A DNA stretch of 64,000 nucleotides. Source: Mesorhabditis belari. Its lineage: Eukaryota; Nematoda; Chromadorea; Rhabditida; Rhabditidae. The position numbers were made by a program, and so were the translations under genes. This document shows positions 1 to 10,800 of this stretch, piece by piece. Under the pieces are notes generated by a model. That model was not told the DNA's origin. It was given only the letters and a program-made list of their open reading frames with translations, and did not search any database. Location of the stretch: positions 620,001 to 684,000 of the forward strand of contig CAUEEP010000930.1 of assembly GCA_958450365.1 (NCBI GenBank), given 5' to 3'. How positions within the stretch are numbered: position 1 is the first letter of the stretch; every line of letters begins with the position of its first letter.

Positions 1-775
1 TAATCATACAATACATACTGAAATCAATAAGCCAATTACTTCCGGCAAAGAGCCACTAGATCTAAAGCATCGATACGTTTCTTGAATATGAAAAGCGACT
101 GAATTTCTCGTATGTCGTTTGGGAGCAAGTTCCATAATTAAAAGAAGATTTTAATCTTTAGAGAGCTTTAGAGACCTTTAGAGATCAATATAGATCTTTT
201 GATATCTTTAGAACTCTTTAGAACTCTTTAGAGATATCTTTAGATATCTTTAGAACTCTTTAGAACACTTTAGAGATCTTTTGATATCTTTAGAACTCTT
301 TAGAACTCTTTAGAGATATCTTTAGATATCTTTAGAACTCTTTAGAACACTTTAGAGATCTTTTGATATCTTTAGAACTCTTTAGAACTCTTTAGAGATA
401 TCTTTTAGATATCTTTAGAACTCTTTAGAACACTTTAGAGATCTTTTGATATCTTTAGAACTCTTTAGAACTCTTTAGAGATATCTTTAGATATCTTTAG
501 AACTCTTTAGAACACTTTAGAGATCTTTTGATATCTTTAAAACTCTTTAGAACTCTTTAAAGCATTCAATAAAAAGAAAACTTTGAAAAACTTGAGACAT
601 TTATTTCTGAAATTCGAATTGAAATTCCATTTTAGAAACACTGAAAACGTTTTTTTTTTAAATGAATGAAACAATGGGCTAATCCAGAAACGATTTCCAC
701 TCATTTAAGTCATTTTTTTTTTTCTTTAAAATCTTTTCTATCCTAAATCTTTTCTAAATCTTTTCTAAATCTTTT
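1..775. repeat. Left arm of a dispersed inverted repeat (partner at 21,048-21,555)
   Basis: Bases 1-180 and 545-775 reappear in reverse complement at 21,048-21,555. The shared parts include the unique stretch with 'gagcaagttccataatt' and the stretch around 'gaaacaatgggctaatcc'. Between them lies an internal tandem array (190-560) of 'ctttagaactctttagaga'-type units, arranged in a higher-order repeat of roughly 80 bp. The array is longer here than in the right copy. Homology runs to base 1, so this copy may continue outside the window. Confidence 0.85.
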
Positions 776-882
776 CTAATTCTTTCTAATTTTCTAATTC
801 TCTTTTCTAAATCTTTTCTAATTCCTTTCTATTCTTTTCTAACTCTTTCTAAATCTTTTCTAAATCTTTTCTAATTCTTTCT
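740..882. repeat. Short T-rich tandem repeat (aaatcttttct units)
   Basis: Irregular repeats of an 8-12 bp unit 'aaatcttttct'. The partner inverted repeat keeps only the first one or two units. I see no gene here. Confidence 0.7.
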
Positions 883-1084
883 AAGGTTTCAGTAACATAG
901 TTCAACGTGTGGGATTAATTTTGATTTCTTGATTTATACAGATTTCTTGATTCTAACAAATTACTCCATTCAAACAAAAGAGTTACTTTTTTGGAGAATT
1001 TGAATAGAAATTTCTGATAGATTTGAGCTTTATGGTGCTCCAGAAACACATCATTTCTGGAGCACCGAATTCTGCTCCACGCTC

Positions 1085-1380
1085 AACGCTCAGATCGCTT
1101 TATACTCGCGTGGTCAGATAATTAGCCAAACATGGAAAACCAGGTGGTACTTAAGTCCCCCTGGAGTCACGGAGATCAGTGCCATTGTGGCGTAATGGTT
1201 AGCACAGTTGACCGGTAAGCGAAAGGTCGGCAGTTCCGGTCCCGGTGTTGCGAAAAGTTTTGATTTTGCTCTAATTCCAACTTTGGTAAATAAACAACAA
1301 TTCCTAGTAAGTGTTTTAAAAAAAAAAAACACATTACTACATTACAAAAACATTACATTAAAAAAAAAAAGATTAGAAAC
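1085..1380 (+). repeat. tRNA-derived SINE-like repeat, copy 1
   Basis: About 85-90% identical by eye to 3,533-3,815. Both copies carry a tRNA-like core with an A-box-like 'tggcgtaatggttagcac' and a B-box-like 'gcagttccggtcccgg', followed by a shared non-tRNA body ending in an A-rich tail. The B box is damaged in this copy ('gttccggtc' where copy 2 has 'gttcgagtc'). I infer a SINE-like retroelement. The open frames across it are shadows. Confidence 0.6.
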
Positions 1381-1611
1381 GAAAGATTTCTCATTTATGT
1401 TTTCTTTTCAAAACTTTAAGAATTTCTTTCATTTCTTTCTTTTCTTTGGCTCCAAGATTGGTTTCCTTTTTATTCTTTCTTTCAATTGATTCAGTGAATA
1501 TATTAGTGAATGATGTGGATGTCATTTTGCCTCAAAAAAAAAATCGCACAAAGATTCATGAAAAAAATTCATGATTTAAGTAATTAAATTTGATATAAAA
1601 AAAGGTTACCG

Positions 1612-2997
1612 TATTTCTTCGAATAGAAGACCGGGTAAAGAGTATCATCGCGTACTCCTGCGTAAAGAGTATCATCGCGAACTCCTGCGTAAAGAGTATC
1701 ATCGCGTACTCCTGCGTAAAGAGTATCATCGCGTACTCCTGCGTAAAGAGTATCATCGCGAACTCCTGCGTAAAGAGTATCATCGCGTACTCCTGCGTAA
1801 AGAGTATCATCGCGTACTCCTGCGTAAAGAGTATCATCGCGAACTCCTGCGTAAAGAGTATCATCGCGTACTCCTGCGTAAAGAGTATCATCGCGTACTC
1901 CTGCGTAAAGAGTATCATCGCGTACTCCTGCGTAAAGAGTATCATCGCGTACTCCTGCGTAAAGAGTATCATCGCGTACTCCTGCGTAAAGAGTATCATC
2001 GCGTACTCCTGCGTAAAGAGTATCATCGCGAACTCCTGCGTAAAGAGTATCATCGCGTACTCCTGCGTAAAGAGTATCATCGCGTACTCCTGCGTAAAGA
2101 GTATCATCGCGAACTCCTGCGTAAAGAGTATCATCGCGTACTCCTGCGTAAAGAGTATCATCGCGTACTCCTGCGTAAAGAGTATCATCGCGTACTCCTG
2201 CGTAAAGAGTATCATCGCGTACTCCTGCGTAAAGAGTATCATCGCGTACTCCTGCGTAAAGAGTATCATCGCGTACTCCTGCGTAAAGAGTATCATCGCG
2301 AACTCCTGCGTAAAGAGTATCATCGCGTACTCCTGCGTAGCAGCCCTTTTTAAAATTTCTTTTCTGCATAAAAGCTTTCAATCAAGTGCTATAGAGCTGG
2401 AAAATGGCTCAAAAATCTGTTAGCTCATGTGGTATTTTTGAGTCATTTTCCCGCCCTATAGCACTTCATTGAAAGCTTTTATGCAGAAAAGAAATTTTAA
2501 AAAGGGCTGCTACGCAGGAGTACGCGATGATACTCTTTACGCAGGAGAGTTCGGCAAACAAAACCGAAACCAAAACAGACCAAAACCAAAACCAAAACCA
2601 AAACACCAAAACAAACCAAAACTCAATTTGCATATAAATTAACATGTAAATTTAAAATTGTAAAATGGAAATTTTATTGTAAAATGCAAATTTGCCTTTC
2701 ACTTTTTCTCACTCCCCAAAATCTCGCGGCCGAAAAAAGGACCAAAACACGACCTCGAAATTTCGAAACAAAAAATAGCCTATGGAATAGATTTTTGGAC
2801 GCTGATTTCGAATCTGCAAACAGATTTTCGCTAGCTCCTCCCAATCGCGAGATATTCGGGAGTTTTGGTTAGTTTTGGTTTTGGTGGTTTTGGTGGTTTT
2901 GGTTTGGTTTTGGTTTTGGTTTTGGTTTTGGTTTTGGTTTTGGCTAAGTTTTGTTTTCCGAAGTCTATTACCCGGTCTTCTATTTGAAGAAATATGT
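1612..2997. mobile_element. Composite foldback (inverted-repeat) element with internal minisatellite
   Basis: Three nested layers of inverted symmetry share one centre. The outer TIR-like ends (1,612-1,640 and 2,968-2,997) match 'ttcttcgaatagaagacc' with few differences. Inside come tandem satellites: the 27-bp array on the left, one inverted unit on the right at 2,516-2,548, and (ttttgg)n/(ccaaaa)n tracts. In the middle is a hairpin with about 65-bp arms (2,335-2,399 and 2,452-2,516) around a 50-bp loop. No transposase is visible, so this would be a non-autonomous element. Confidence 0.7.
1632..2338. repeat. 27-bp minisatellite, about 26 copies
   Basis: The 27-bp unit contains 'gtaaagagtatcatcgcg'. 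It is repeated head to tail with almost no divergence, apart from one alternating site (tactcc or aactcc). Because 27 is a multiple of three, two minus-strand frames stay open throughout. The resulting 9-residue periodic open frames are by-products and I do not call them proteins. Confidence 0.95.
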
Positions 2998-3436
2998 TAT
3001 ATGAAGTGTTTTCTTTGTAAATTTTATTTTTTTTAAAATTAGTTAAACAATTTTTGAATCCATTAAGCTGAAAGAGCTGAAAGAGCTTCAAAAAAAACTT
3101 TGAATTAAAGATTAAAGAGCTTTAAAAATGCTGATTACTTGATTATTTCGGTGAGAGTTTATTGCGAGTAAGTAGAATTTTTAAAAAAAAACTCTAGTAA
3201 TTTGCACGAATTTTCACTCGATAAAACGTTTTGGTCGATTGACTACGAGTGATTACTCTTTGCACGTCAAGTAAATTGAATATCTTTACATTTGAAGAGA
3301 ATTCGCCAACAAATCGGAGCCAATAGCTGAATATCTTTAGGTTATATAAAATAAATGGCATGAAATCTTGCAAATCTCCCCGATTGGATTGCAAGATTTA
3401 TGATTTTAATAATTTTTTACAAAAACCAAAAGCTTC

Positions 3437-3520
3437 GACCCTGTCTGGGATCGAACCTGCAACCCGTTAGGCTTTGGAAGATTCGACAGCCTAGCGCGCT
3501 AACCACTTGGCCACGAGCAC
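3437..3520 (-). pseudogene. tRNA-like sequence, class II-like (pseudo-tRNA)
   Basis: Read on the minus strand it has an A box 'tggccaagtggttagcgc' and a B box 'ggttcgatccc'. The anticodon region forms a stem of about six pairs (taggct/agcctaa) closing a loop far longer than seven bases, so no anticodon can be assigned. It sits directly beside SINE-like copy 2. Confidence 0.5.
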
Positions 3521-3532
3521 CTTTGTCTCTCC

Positions 3533-3815
3533 ACGCCCTGATCGCTTGATACTCGCGCGGTCTAATAATTAGCCAAACAGGGGAAAGCCAGGTGGTACTT
3601 AACCCCCGCTGGAGCCACGGCGATTATCTGCATTCTGGTGCAATGGTTAGCACAGTTGGCCGCTAAGCGAAAGGTCGGGAGTTCGAGTCTCCGCGTTGCG
3701 AAAAGTTTTGATTTTGCCCTAGTTTCAACTGTGGGAAATAAACAACAATTTCTAGTAAGTGTTTTAAAAAAACACATTACTACATTAAAAATACATTACA
3801 TTAAAAAAAAGATTA
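3533..3815 (+). repeat. tRNA-derived SINE-like repeat, copy 2
   Basis: Partner of 1,085-1,380. The tRNA-like part here is cleaner: A box 'tggtgcaatggttagcac' and B box 'gagttcgagtctcc'. The shared body continues through 'gtgggaaataaacaacaa' to an A-rich tail. Confidence 0.6.
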
Positions 3816-4134
3816 GAACACACGCTACTCTTGATGTACTCTATTTTCTTTCTTTTTTTTCTTTTTTAGTTTAAGACCCACTCATAAACACTCAAAAATT
3901 CAGTAAATGAACAAAACACTGAAATATTCTGTATTCTTGGAAAATGAAAATGGAAATGGAAATGGAAATGGAAATGGAAATGGGAAGGGAAATGAAACTG
4001 CAATGAAATTTCAATAAAATTGAAATGAAAGCTTTGAAATGAAAGAAAAATTGAGATTAAAGGAAAATTGATAGGATAAAAATGTAAATGATAGTAAAAT
4101 TTCTTGAATAAATAACAAGATTGTTGAACGATTA

Positions 4135-4790
4135 GGAGTAAACGGTGATGGACTAGGGATTTGGGTTAAGTTAAATAGAGGAGATCCCTTTTGATATTCC
4201 GCCATCTCTAAACATCTCTAACACCCCGACAACTCGACAACTCAACATCTCTAACATCCCGACAACCCGACTCAACTCCTCCAACGTATTAGAAGCGAGT
4301 TCCTGTAGAATGACTGACTTGAAGCAAAAAAATAGAGATTATAGAGCGTATTGCTTATTTATGCTAGCTTTACCTTATAAGGAATTTGTTTTTTCTTTGG
4401 AGTAAACGGTGATGGACTAGGGATTTGAGTTAAGTTAAAGAGAGTGGATCCTTTTGATATCCTGCCATCTCTAAGCATCTCTACTACCCCGACAACCCGA
4501 CTCAACTCCTCTAACGTATTAGAGGCGAGTCCCTGTAAAATGACTGACTTGAAGCAAAAAAATAGAGATTATAGAGCGTATTGCTTATTTATGCTAGCTT
4601 TACCTTATAAGGAATCTTTTTTCTTAAGAGTATGGATTGTTTATGTTTTTTCTTAAGAGTATGGACTAGGGATTTGGGTTAAGTTAAAGAGTGGATCCTT
4701 TTGATATCCTGCAATCTCCAAAAATCTCTACCACCCCGACAACTCGACAACTCGACATCTCTAACATCCTGACAACATAAGAATGACGAA
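4135..4790. repeat. Three tandem copies of a unit of about 250 bp
   Basis: The landmark 'ggtgatggactagggattt' begins at about 4,144 and 4,409, with a shorter third copy at about 4,655. 'ttatagagcgtattgcttat' occurs at about 4,338 and 4,568. The third unit is truncated. No coding potential stands out. Confidence 0.75.
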
Positions 4791-5205
4791 GGGATATTGA
4801 AAGATCTAAAAAAGTAAATAGATTAGACAAAAACGAGACGAATTACGGTAGTTTTTGAAGTGAAAAGAAACAAGATTTGTTTGCTTCTTTTTTTCTTTCA
4901 TTTTTCATTTTTCATTTTTCATTTTTCCCATTTCCTTTTCTCATTTCACTAGCTCGTTAACGAAAACGATAATAAAAAATAAGAAGAAAAATAAGAAGAA
5001 AAAACGAGGGAAACGTGCCGAGAATAAGCTGAATAAGCTTTACGAGCTTTTAAATGTGATTTCTTTTTTTGTAGAATTTTCAGAATTCTTACGAAAGTTC
5101 ACAAGTTTTTCTTTTGAATTTATTTAAGTTTACATCATGCTCAACAGCTTTAAAAAGGATTTGTTCGTTTGTTAACAATTTGGTGTACAAACTAGCAAAC
5201 GTAGA

Positions 5206-5290
5206 TTACTTACAGCTACTTACAGCTACTTACAGCTACTTACAGCTACTTACAGCTACTTACAGCTACTTACAGCTACTTACAGCTACA
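5206..5290. repeat. 10-bp tandem repeat (acttacagct)
   Basis: About eight perfect copies of the 10-bp unit 'acttacagct'. Confidence 0.9.
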
Positions 5291-5450
5291 ACACTTCATA
5301 AAGGATTCAAAATTTAACTACCGTTCAAGTCCATAGTTAAAGTGAAAAGTCTGAAAGTCTGAAAGAGTAATGAAAGGAAATTAAAGAAGATAAATTTATT
5401 CACAAAAGCACAATCATAAATGTAAAAAACCTAAAAAAGGAGCACCAAAG

Positions 5451-5863
5451 GATCGAAGCAGGATTGAACCCCTGACCTCTTCACCAACCTTTCGAATAAC
5501 AAACAAGGCTCTTCGCCACTCGGCCAAACCAACCAGCTCTCCGGGTGAGCCAGAAAAGCTTAAGACTATCACTGAAGATTTGAGGAAACAAAAGAAAAGA
5601 GTGACAAAGGTTGATTGGAAAGGCAGCGGGATTGAACCCTTGACCTCTTAACTAACCCCGGACTAAGAAACAAGGCTCTTAGCCAGTCGGCTAAACGAAC
5701 CATTCCTCATGGGAAGCAAAAAGAGGTTAAGACTATCACTGATTTGAGAAAACTGAAGAAAAGAGTGATAAAGATTGACTGGAAAGGCAGCGGGATCCCT
5801 TGACCTCTCACCTAACCTTCCGACTAAGAAACAAGGCTCTTAGCCAGTCAGCCAAACGAACCA
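5451..5863 (-). repeat. Tandem array of three tRNA-like units
   Basis: Three units of about 165 bp repeat head to tail. Each holds a minus-strand tRNA-like sequence (5,451-5,534; 5,622-5,703; 5,786-5,863) plus a shared spacer with 'aagactatcactga'. The A box is 'tggccgagtggc' or 'tggctgactggc' and the B box is 'ggggttcaatcc', decaying to 'agggatccc' in unit 3. The anticodon arm pairs only as cctt/aagg around a loop of about 13 bases, which is not a normal seven-base loop. I infer a duplicated pseudo-tRNA rather than working tRNA genes. Confidence 0.6.
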
Positions 5864-6215
5864 TGCCTCCTGACGAGCCAAAAAGACGTTAAAACTAACA
5901 CTAAAGATTTGAGGAAACTAAAGAAAAGAGTAAAATTAGGAAAAACAATAAAAATAACAAATCTGACTATCAAATCTATCATTTTCAATGAAAAACCGAA
6001 CATCGAGCACACCAAAAAGCCCCGAATAAGCCTTACATTGTTATTTGAAACTAATTTTGCAAAAGCAGCTGAAAAATTTTGCTCTTTTTCATCGCCATTT
6101 TCATATTTTTTCGAATTTCTGACCTTCAGAAAAGTCTTTTCGATAAATCTTTATGGAAAAAATGAAATTTCGATAAATTATTCAGTGAAATGGATCCGTT
6201 TTTAAAGCCACAACC

Positions 6216-6384
6216 AGATGCCGCTTTTTTCTACGAGCGACAGGGAGAGGACGCACAGTGGCACTTCCATTTGTGCGCTCTTTCCCTGTTGCTCGTAGGA
6301 AAAAAACAGCGTCTGGCACACTGCCCGGATAGAAGCCGCTGGAAACACAGCTCGGATCGGTTTAATTACCCAAGTTGCTAGAAA
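6216..6384. mobile_element. Hairpin MITE family A, copy lacking the 5' end
   Basis: Contains the family's inner palindrome ('gagcgacagggagag' facing 'ctttccctgttgctcgt') and the 3' terminal repeat 'ggtttaattacccaagtt'. The left terminal repeat is missing. Confidence 0.8.
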
Positions 6385-6798
6385 GAGTGCGATTGTGGGA
6401 AAGCATAAAGAACATTTGATTTAAACTTTTAACGATAATGCAACTTTGAACTCAATTTAGTCGAAAATGAGATAAGAACAATTGAAAATAGTTTTCTATT
6501 ATCAAATTATATTTTTCATGGACTTAATCCGATAATTGAATTTGTCTATAAATATTTAGCTGAAAAACTACATAGTACAAGATTGGGAGACACGATTAAT
6601 GTTGCCAAATTGTGGATTAACGAACGAGGATTAGGAAGAGAGGGGAGAGATCTAGTTCTTCATCAATTCTCTTTATAAATTGCTCTTTAAATTTACGGGA
6701 AACGCTTGTATAATTGATATAAACTGTAGAGAATACCGTAGAATATCGTTTATTTGATTGAAAGTTATTTAGAGTCAGCTAAGTTATCCAATCGGACG

Positions 6799-6915
6799 AT
6801 GGAGAACGAGGCCATGAACGAGGTGGTCGACAAATACCTGAGAAAGGAGGAGAACGAGAAGGTGGAGGGGCTGAAGCTGGCTGAAAAATCAATATTGTAT
6901 TGTATTGTAAAGTAA
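6799..6915 (+). other. Short GC-richer open frame, possible exon fragment
   Basis: A 38-codon frame starts at an ATG and is rich in Glu and Lys. It stands out as a GC-richer patch in AT-rich surroundings. The first 90 bases have gene-like codon use, after which it runs into (aaagt)n microsatellite. I cannot tie it to a gene or family. It could be an exon remnant. Confidence 0.2.
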
Positions 6916-7182
6916 AGTAAAGTAAAGTAAAGTACTAGCTTACAGAATATTGCAACAATAAAGTGCTCGATTCTGGGAAATAAGACTTTCCCAGCCTCTT
7001 GTTCTTTACTTTGAACTTTAAAAAATGTATTTATCAGTGACCCAGCAAAGGATTAGTAAAATATTGAACATATTTTGCAGTAAAGATCTATGATTGTAAG
7101 ATTGTAAATTGTAAATTGTAAATTGCAACAAATATTGTAACTTTAGAACTATTGATTGAATAACCATAGAGGTCTTGGTTGA

Positions 7183-7308
7183 ATGATCTCTCAAATGTCA
7201 ATGGCAATGGATTCAATGGTGGACTGGGTGAATGACAAGTCCAACCGCCATCCGGTAAAGGTTTCGGTTGAGGTGGAATGCAGTCTAGAAGTGCAGACTA
7301 GAAAATAG
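7183..7308 (+). other. Short open frame of unknown status
   Basis: A 41-codon frame containing several Met codons and 'MVDWVNDKSNRHP'. A plausible splice donor ('ccggtaaag') lies inside it. No recognised domain. Listed because it is the only other coding-like patch in the 7.8 kb before the P450 gene. Confidence 0.15.
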
Positions 7309-7846
7309 CTTTCTTATTTCTTATTGCTATGGCACTAACCAGAGCTGATCTTTCCAGATGTTAATCTAGGCAGTCCGAACTAGGTTGGCTTAGACCAGAG
7401 TCAGCCCCAGGTCGATCCCACGCTAGGTTGGCCTAGACCAAGCTTGGCCAGAATCTTGAAATGCTTAAAAAGTGGATGACTCAAAGAAAATGCAAGCTAC
7501 AACGAGCAAACAAATCTCTACAAACATCACTGTTTTCTCAGTTCTCAATTCTCAATTCCCAATCTTTCTCTGACCTCTGTTTTGTGATCATTTCAAAAAG
7601 TTGTGTCTATTTTGTCGTATTTTGTGCGGGATTTGTGATTTGTGGCGGGAAAGGGTTATCTTTAGGGTAAGATTTTTCTTTTCTTTTTCTTTCTTTTCAA
7701 TTCAACGGAAAGATCTCTGAAACACAAATCACGAAACGCTTTTTGATGTATAAATACAATGCGAAAATTGAACAATTCTCAAATCTTTAAATCTCAAAAA
7801 ACTCTTTCAAATTTTAGCTACAATTTGAAATTCGGAAATTTCAAAT

Positions 7847-10800
7847 ATGCTGTGGATGATTTTTTTCGCCACAATTTCCGCGGCACTCACGATTTACTTG
7901 ATGTAAGTTCGGGAATTGGGAAAATTAAAGTTAAATGGAAATTCTGTGGCTTCGGCTACGGTACTAATAGGTACTAATAGGTACTAATAGGTACTAATAG
8001 GTTACTGTATTCAGGCTTATTGTAGCCACAGTAATACAGTTAGATCGCTAGCCAGTTTTACTGTACTTTTACTAAAGTTTGATGGTCTAGGATTACTGTA
8101 ACTTAAGTCTATGGTTAAGGTTACTTTAGCTAGGGTTCTTGTTGTTTTGGATTACTGTACTGGATTACTGTAGCTAGGTATAAGCTATAAGTATAGCCAA
8201 CTATTCCTGTACTTATTGCTAACACTGTACTATAACCAGCGTTTACTGTAGCTAAGTTTTCGTACTTAGGATTGCTGTAGTTTAGGGCTACTGAAGCCTG
8301 GGTTACAGTAGCTAATGCTCTATGTTACTGTAGGTTACTGTAGCTAGGGTAGTGTAGTTCAGATTACTGTAGCACCACTTTCAGATGGGCTTTCCAAAGA
8401 GCGAACTATTGGCGTAATCGCGGCGTCACTGGGCCATCATTCATCATTGGATTGGGCAATTTCTTCGAGTTAACCGATCGAAATCGACCGTGGATGGCTC
8501 GTTTACCGGAATTCACAAAGGTTTGTGCAAATTCATTTAAGAAAACTACAATTTACCTCAAAAAAAAATCTCAAAATTTGTCATATTTTAAAGATTTCAA
8601 GTTTCAATTTTAGATATCTTAGAATTTAAGGAATAAAGGAAAAAAAAAGTCGTTCTTTCTTTTCATTTTAACCAAAAATTGCCAAAAATTGTCAAAAATT
8701 GTCAAAAATTGTCAAAAATCGGTTTTTTCTATCTCAATCGGGTTCAGTTCTCTCAAAAACGCGAAAAAATAATCCACTGATCAATCACTTCGTTTATAGA
8801 AAAAGATTGTGAATGATTGTGATTGGGAAAAAGAAAGGAAAAAGAAGAAAGAAGAAAAGAAAGGAAAAAGAAGAAAGAAGAAAAGAAAGGAAAAAAAAAA
8901 GAAGAAAGAAGAAAAGAAAGGAAAAAAGGAAAAAGAACTCGGAAATTGACAATATTGACATTATTGACATTATTGACAAAATTGAATGACAAAAATCAAA
9001 AATATGACAAAATTGAGATTATTTTATAATTCAATAACATCTTGTATTTATATAAAACATACCGTAAATACTGTAAAAATGAACTCGTTCAAAGCTATTA
9101 GTTTGAACTAAAGATTCGGATCACCAAATGCATTCTAGCAAAGGACTTTTGTTTTCTAATAAAATGTGATTCAGCTTTCGAAAAGAAAAGCCGTTTGCAT
9201 TTGGCGAAATGAATTTGGCGACCCAGCGCCTGTGTACTGCTGTGTACTGCACTGTTGTTAGTCTGTTAAATAGTTTACTACCGTAAATACTGTAATAGTA
9301 CCCCACCCCCATAATGACGGTGCGGAGTGTTGGGTAGTCTAGCTTAAAAGTTTTTTCGTATTTCGTTTATGCTACAATGCTCGCTTTAATATCAAAAAAT
9401 AGCCCTGAATTTCAGCTATTTTTTGATACCTAAACGCGCATTGTAGCATAAACGGGTGTCGAGAAAAACTCGTTCAAAGCTAGACTACGCAACACTCCGC
9501 ACCGCCATTATTGGGGTCGGGTACTATTACCGTATTTACGATAGTTTCCTGTAACTGTAAAGTCGAAACCCTGTAACTATCACGATTGCACATCTTTACA
9601 CTGAAAACTTTCAGAAATTCGGCAAAATTTGGGGCTATCAAGAGGGTTTATACCCGGTGATGGTGGTCGCTGATTTGGAGTTGACACAAGAGTTATTGCA
9701 CAAAAGATTCGAGGACTTTCAGCAAAGAAAAGTTTGTTTTCGTTTCGTGCTAAATGTGCTGAAGCAATTTTGACCTTTCAGCTCAATTTTCGCCTCAATT
9801 TTGGCCCCATTTTGGCCTCAATTTTGGCCTCAATTTCGAATATTAACTAAAAGTCAAGCTTTTAAATGTTTCTAAGATCTTAGAATCATGAAAATCTTAT
9901 TTTTCTAGGGCAATCACCTCCTTAAATCCAATCCTGATGCGGCTCGAGTTCATCTGGCTGAGGCATGGGGACAAAGGTTCACAAATTAAAGCTCATTTTC
10001 TTAATTAAAATGAAAATTTATAATCAAAATTGATCTCTAATATTGGTTTTTTTTAGATGGAAACGTTTGAGAACAATTGTGACTCCACAATTCTCAAATA
10101 ATTCACTCAAAAGGGTCAGTTTTTTTTTGGTTTTCTATTTACTGATCAAGGAAAAAGATTGAAATCAGAGAATTGAAGCATTCAATTATTGAAAATTCAA
10201 AGAAATTAGTAAACTAGTACTTAAATTTTGCCCTCATTTTTGTTCCGGTTTAGCATTGATTTAAACTTGATTGAGACAGATTTCATTTAAATAAGAATAG
10301 TCTGGAAATTAGATTTAGATAATGTAGGCTTATAGATAAGTTCTAGAAGGCTCTAGAAGGTTCTAGAAGTTTCTAAAAGTTTCTAGAAGGCTCTAGAAAG
10401 TTCTAGAAGGTTCTAGAAGGTTCTAGAAGGTTGTAGAAGTTTCTAGGAGGTGATGGTCATCCCCTAAAAATCGATTATCCGAAAAAATCGATAAGGATCT
10501 CCCAAATGAATCAAAAAAAGATTTGAAAAACTCTTTTAAACGATAGTTCTTAGTCTAAAACATAGAAAACACGTTTAAAAGTGAAGCTACAACTTTAGCT
10601 AAAGACAATGTCTTAAAAAGTCAAGATTTCGACGGGGGTGGCCATCTATTGGAGAATGACCGTCTATTAGAGTTTTTTTAATGGTATTTCTTCTTTCCAG
10701 ATCCTCCCGATCATCAATGACTCCTCGCGTCATCTCACTGCACATATTGGAAAAAATTTAAACAAAAATGAACACATTAACATTCATCGGTGAGTTTTGA

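Noticed and set aside
1556..2381. Two long minus-strand open frames (255 and 265 codons) of perfect 9-residue repeats
   Set aside because: They are the in-frame reading of a 27-bp minisatellite. Both frames are open equally and there is no splice or codon signal.
2570..2945. (ttttgg)n/(ccaaaa)n tracts as telomere-like sequence
   Set aside because: The nematode telomere repeat is TTAGGC. These tracts are symmetric parts of a foldback element.
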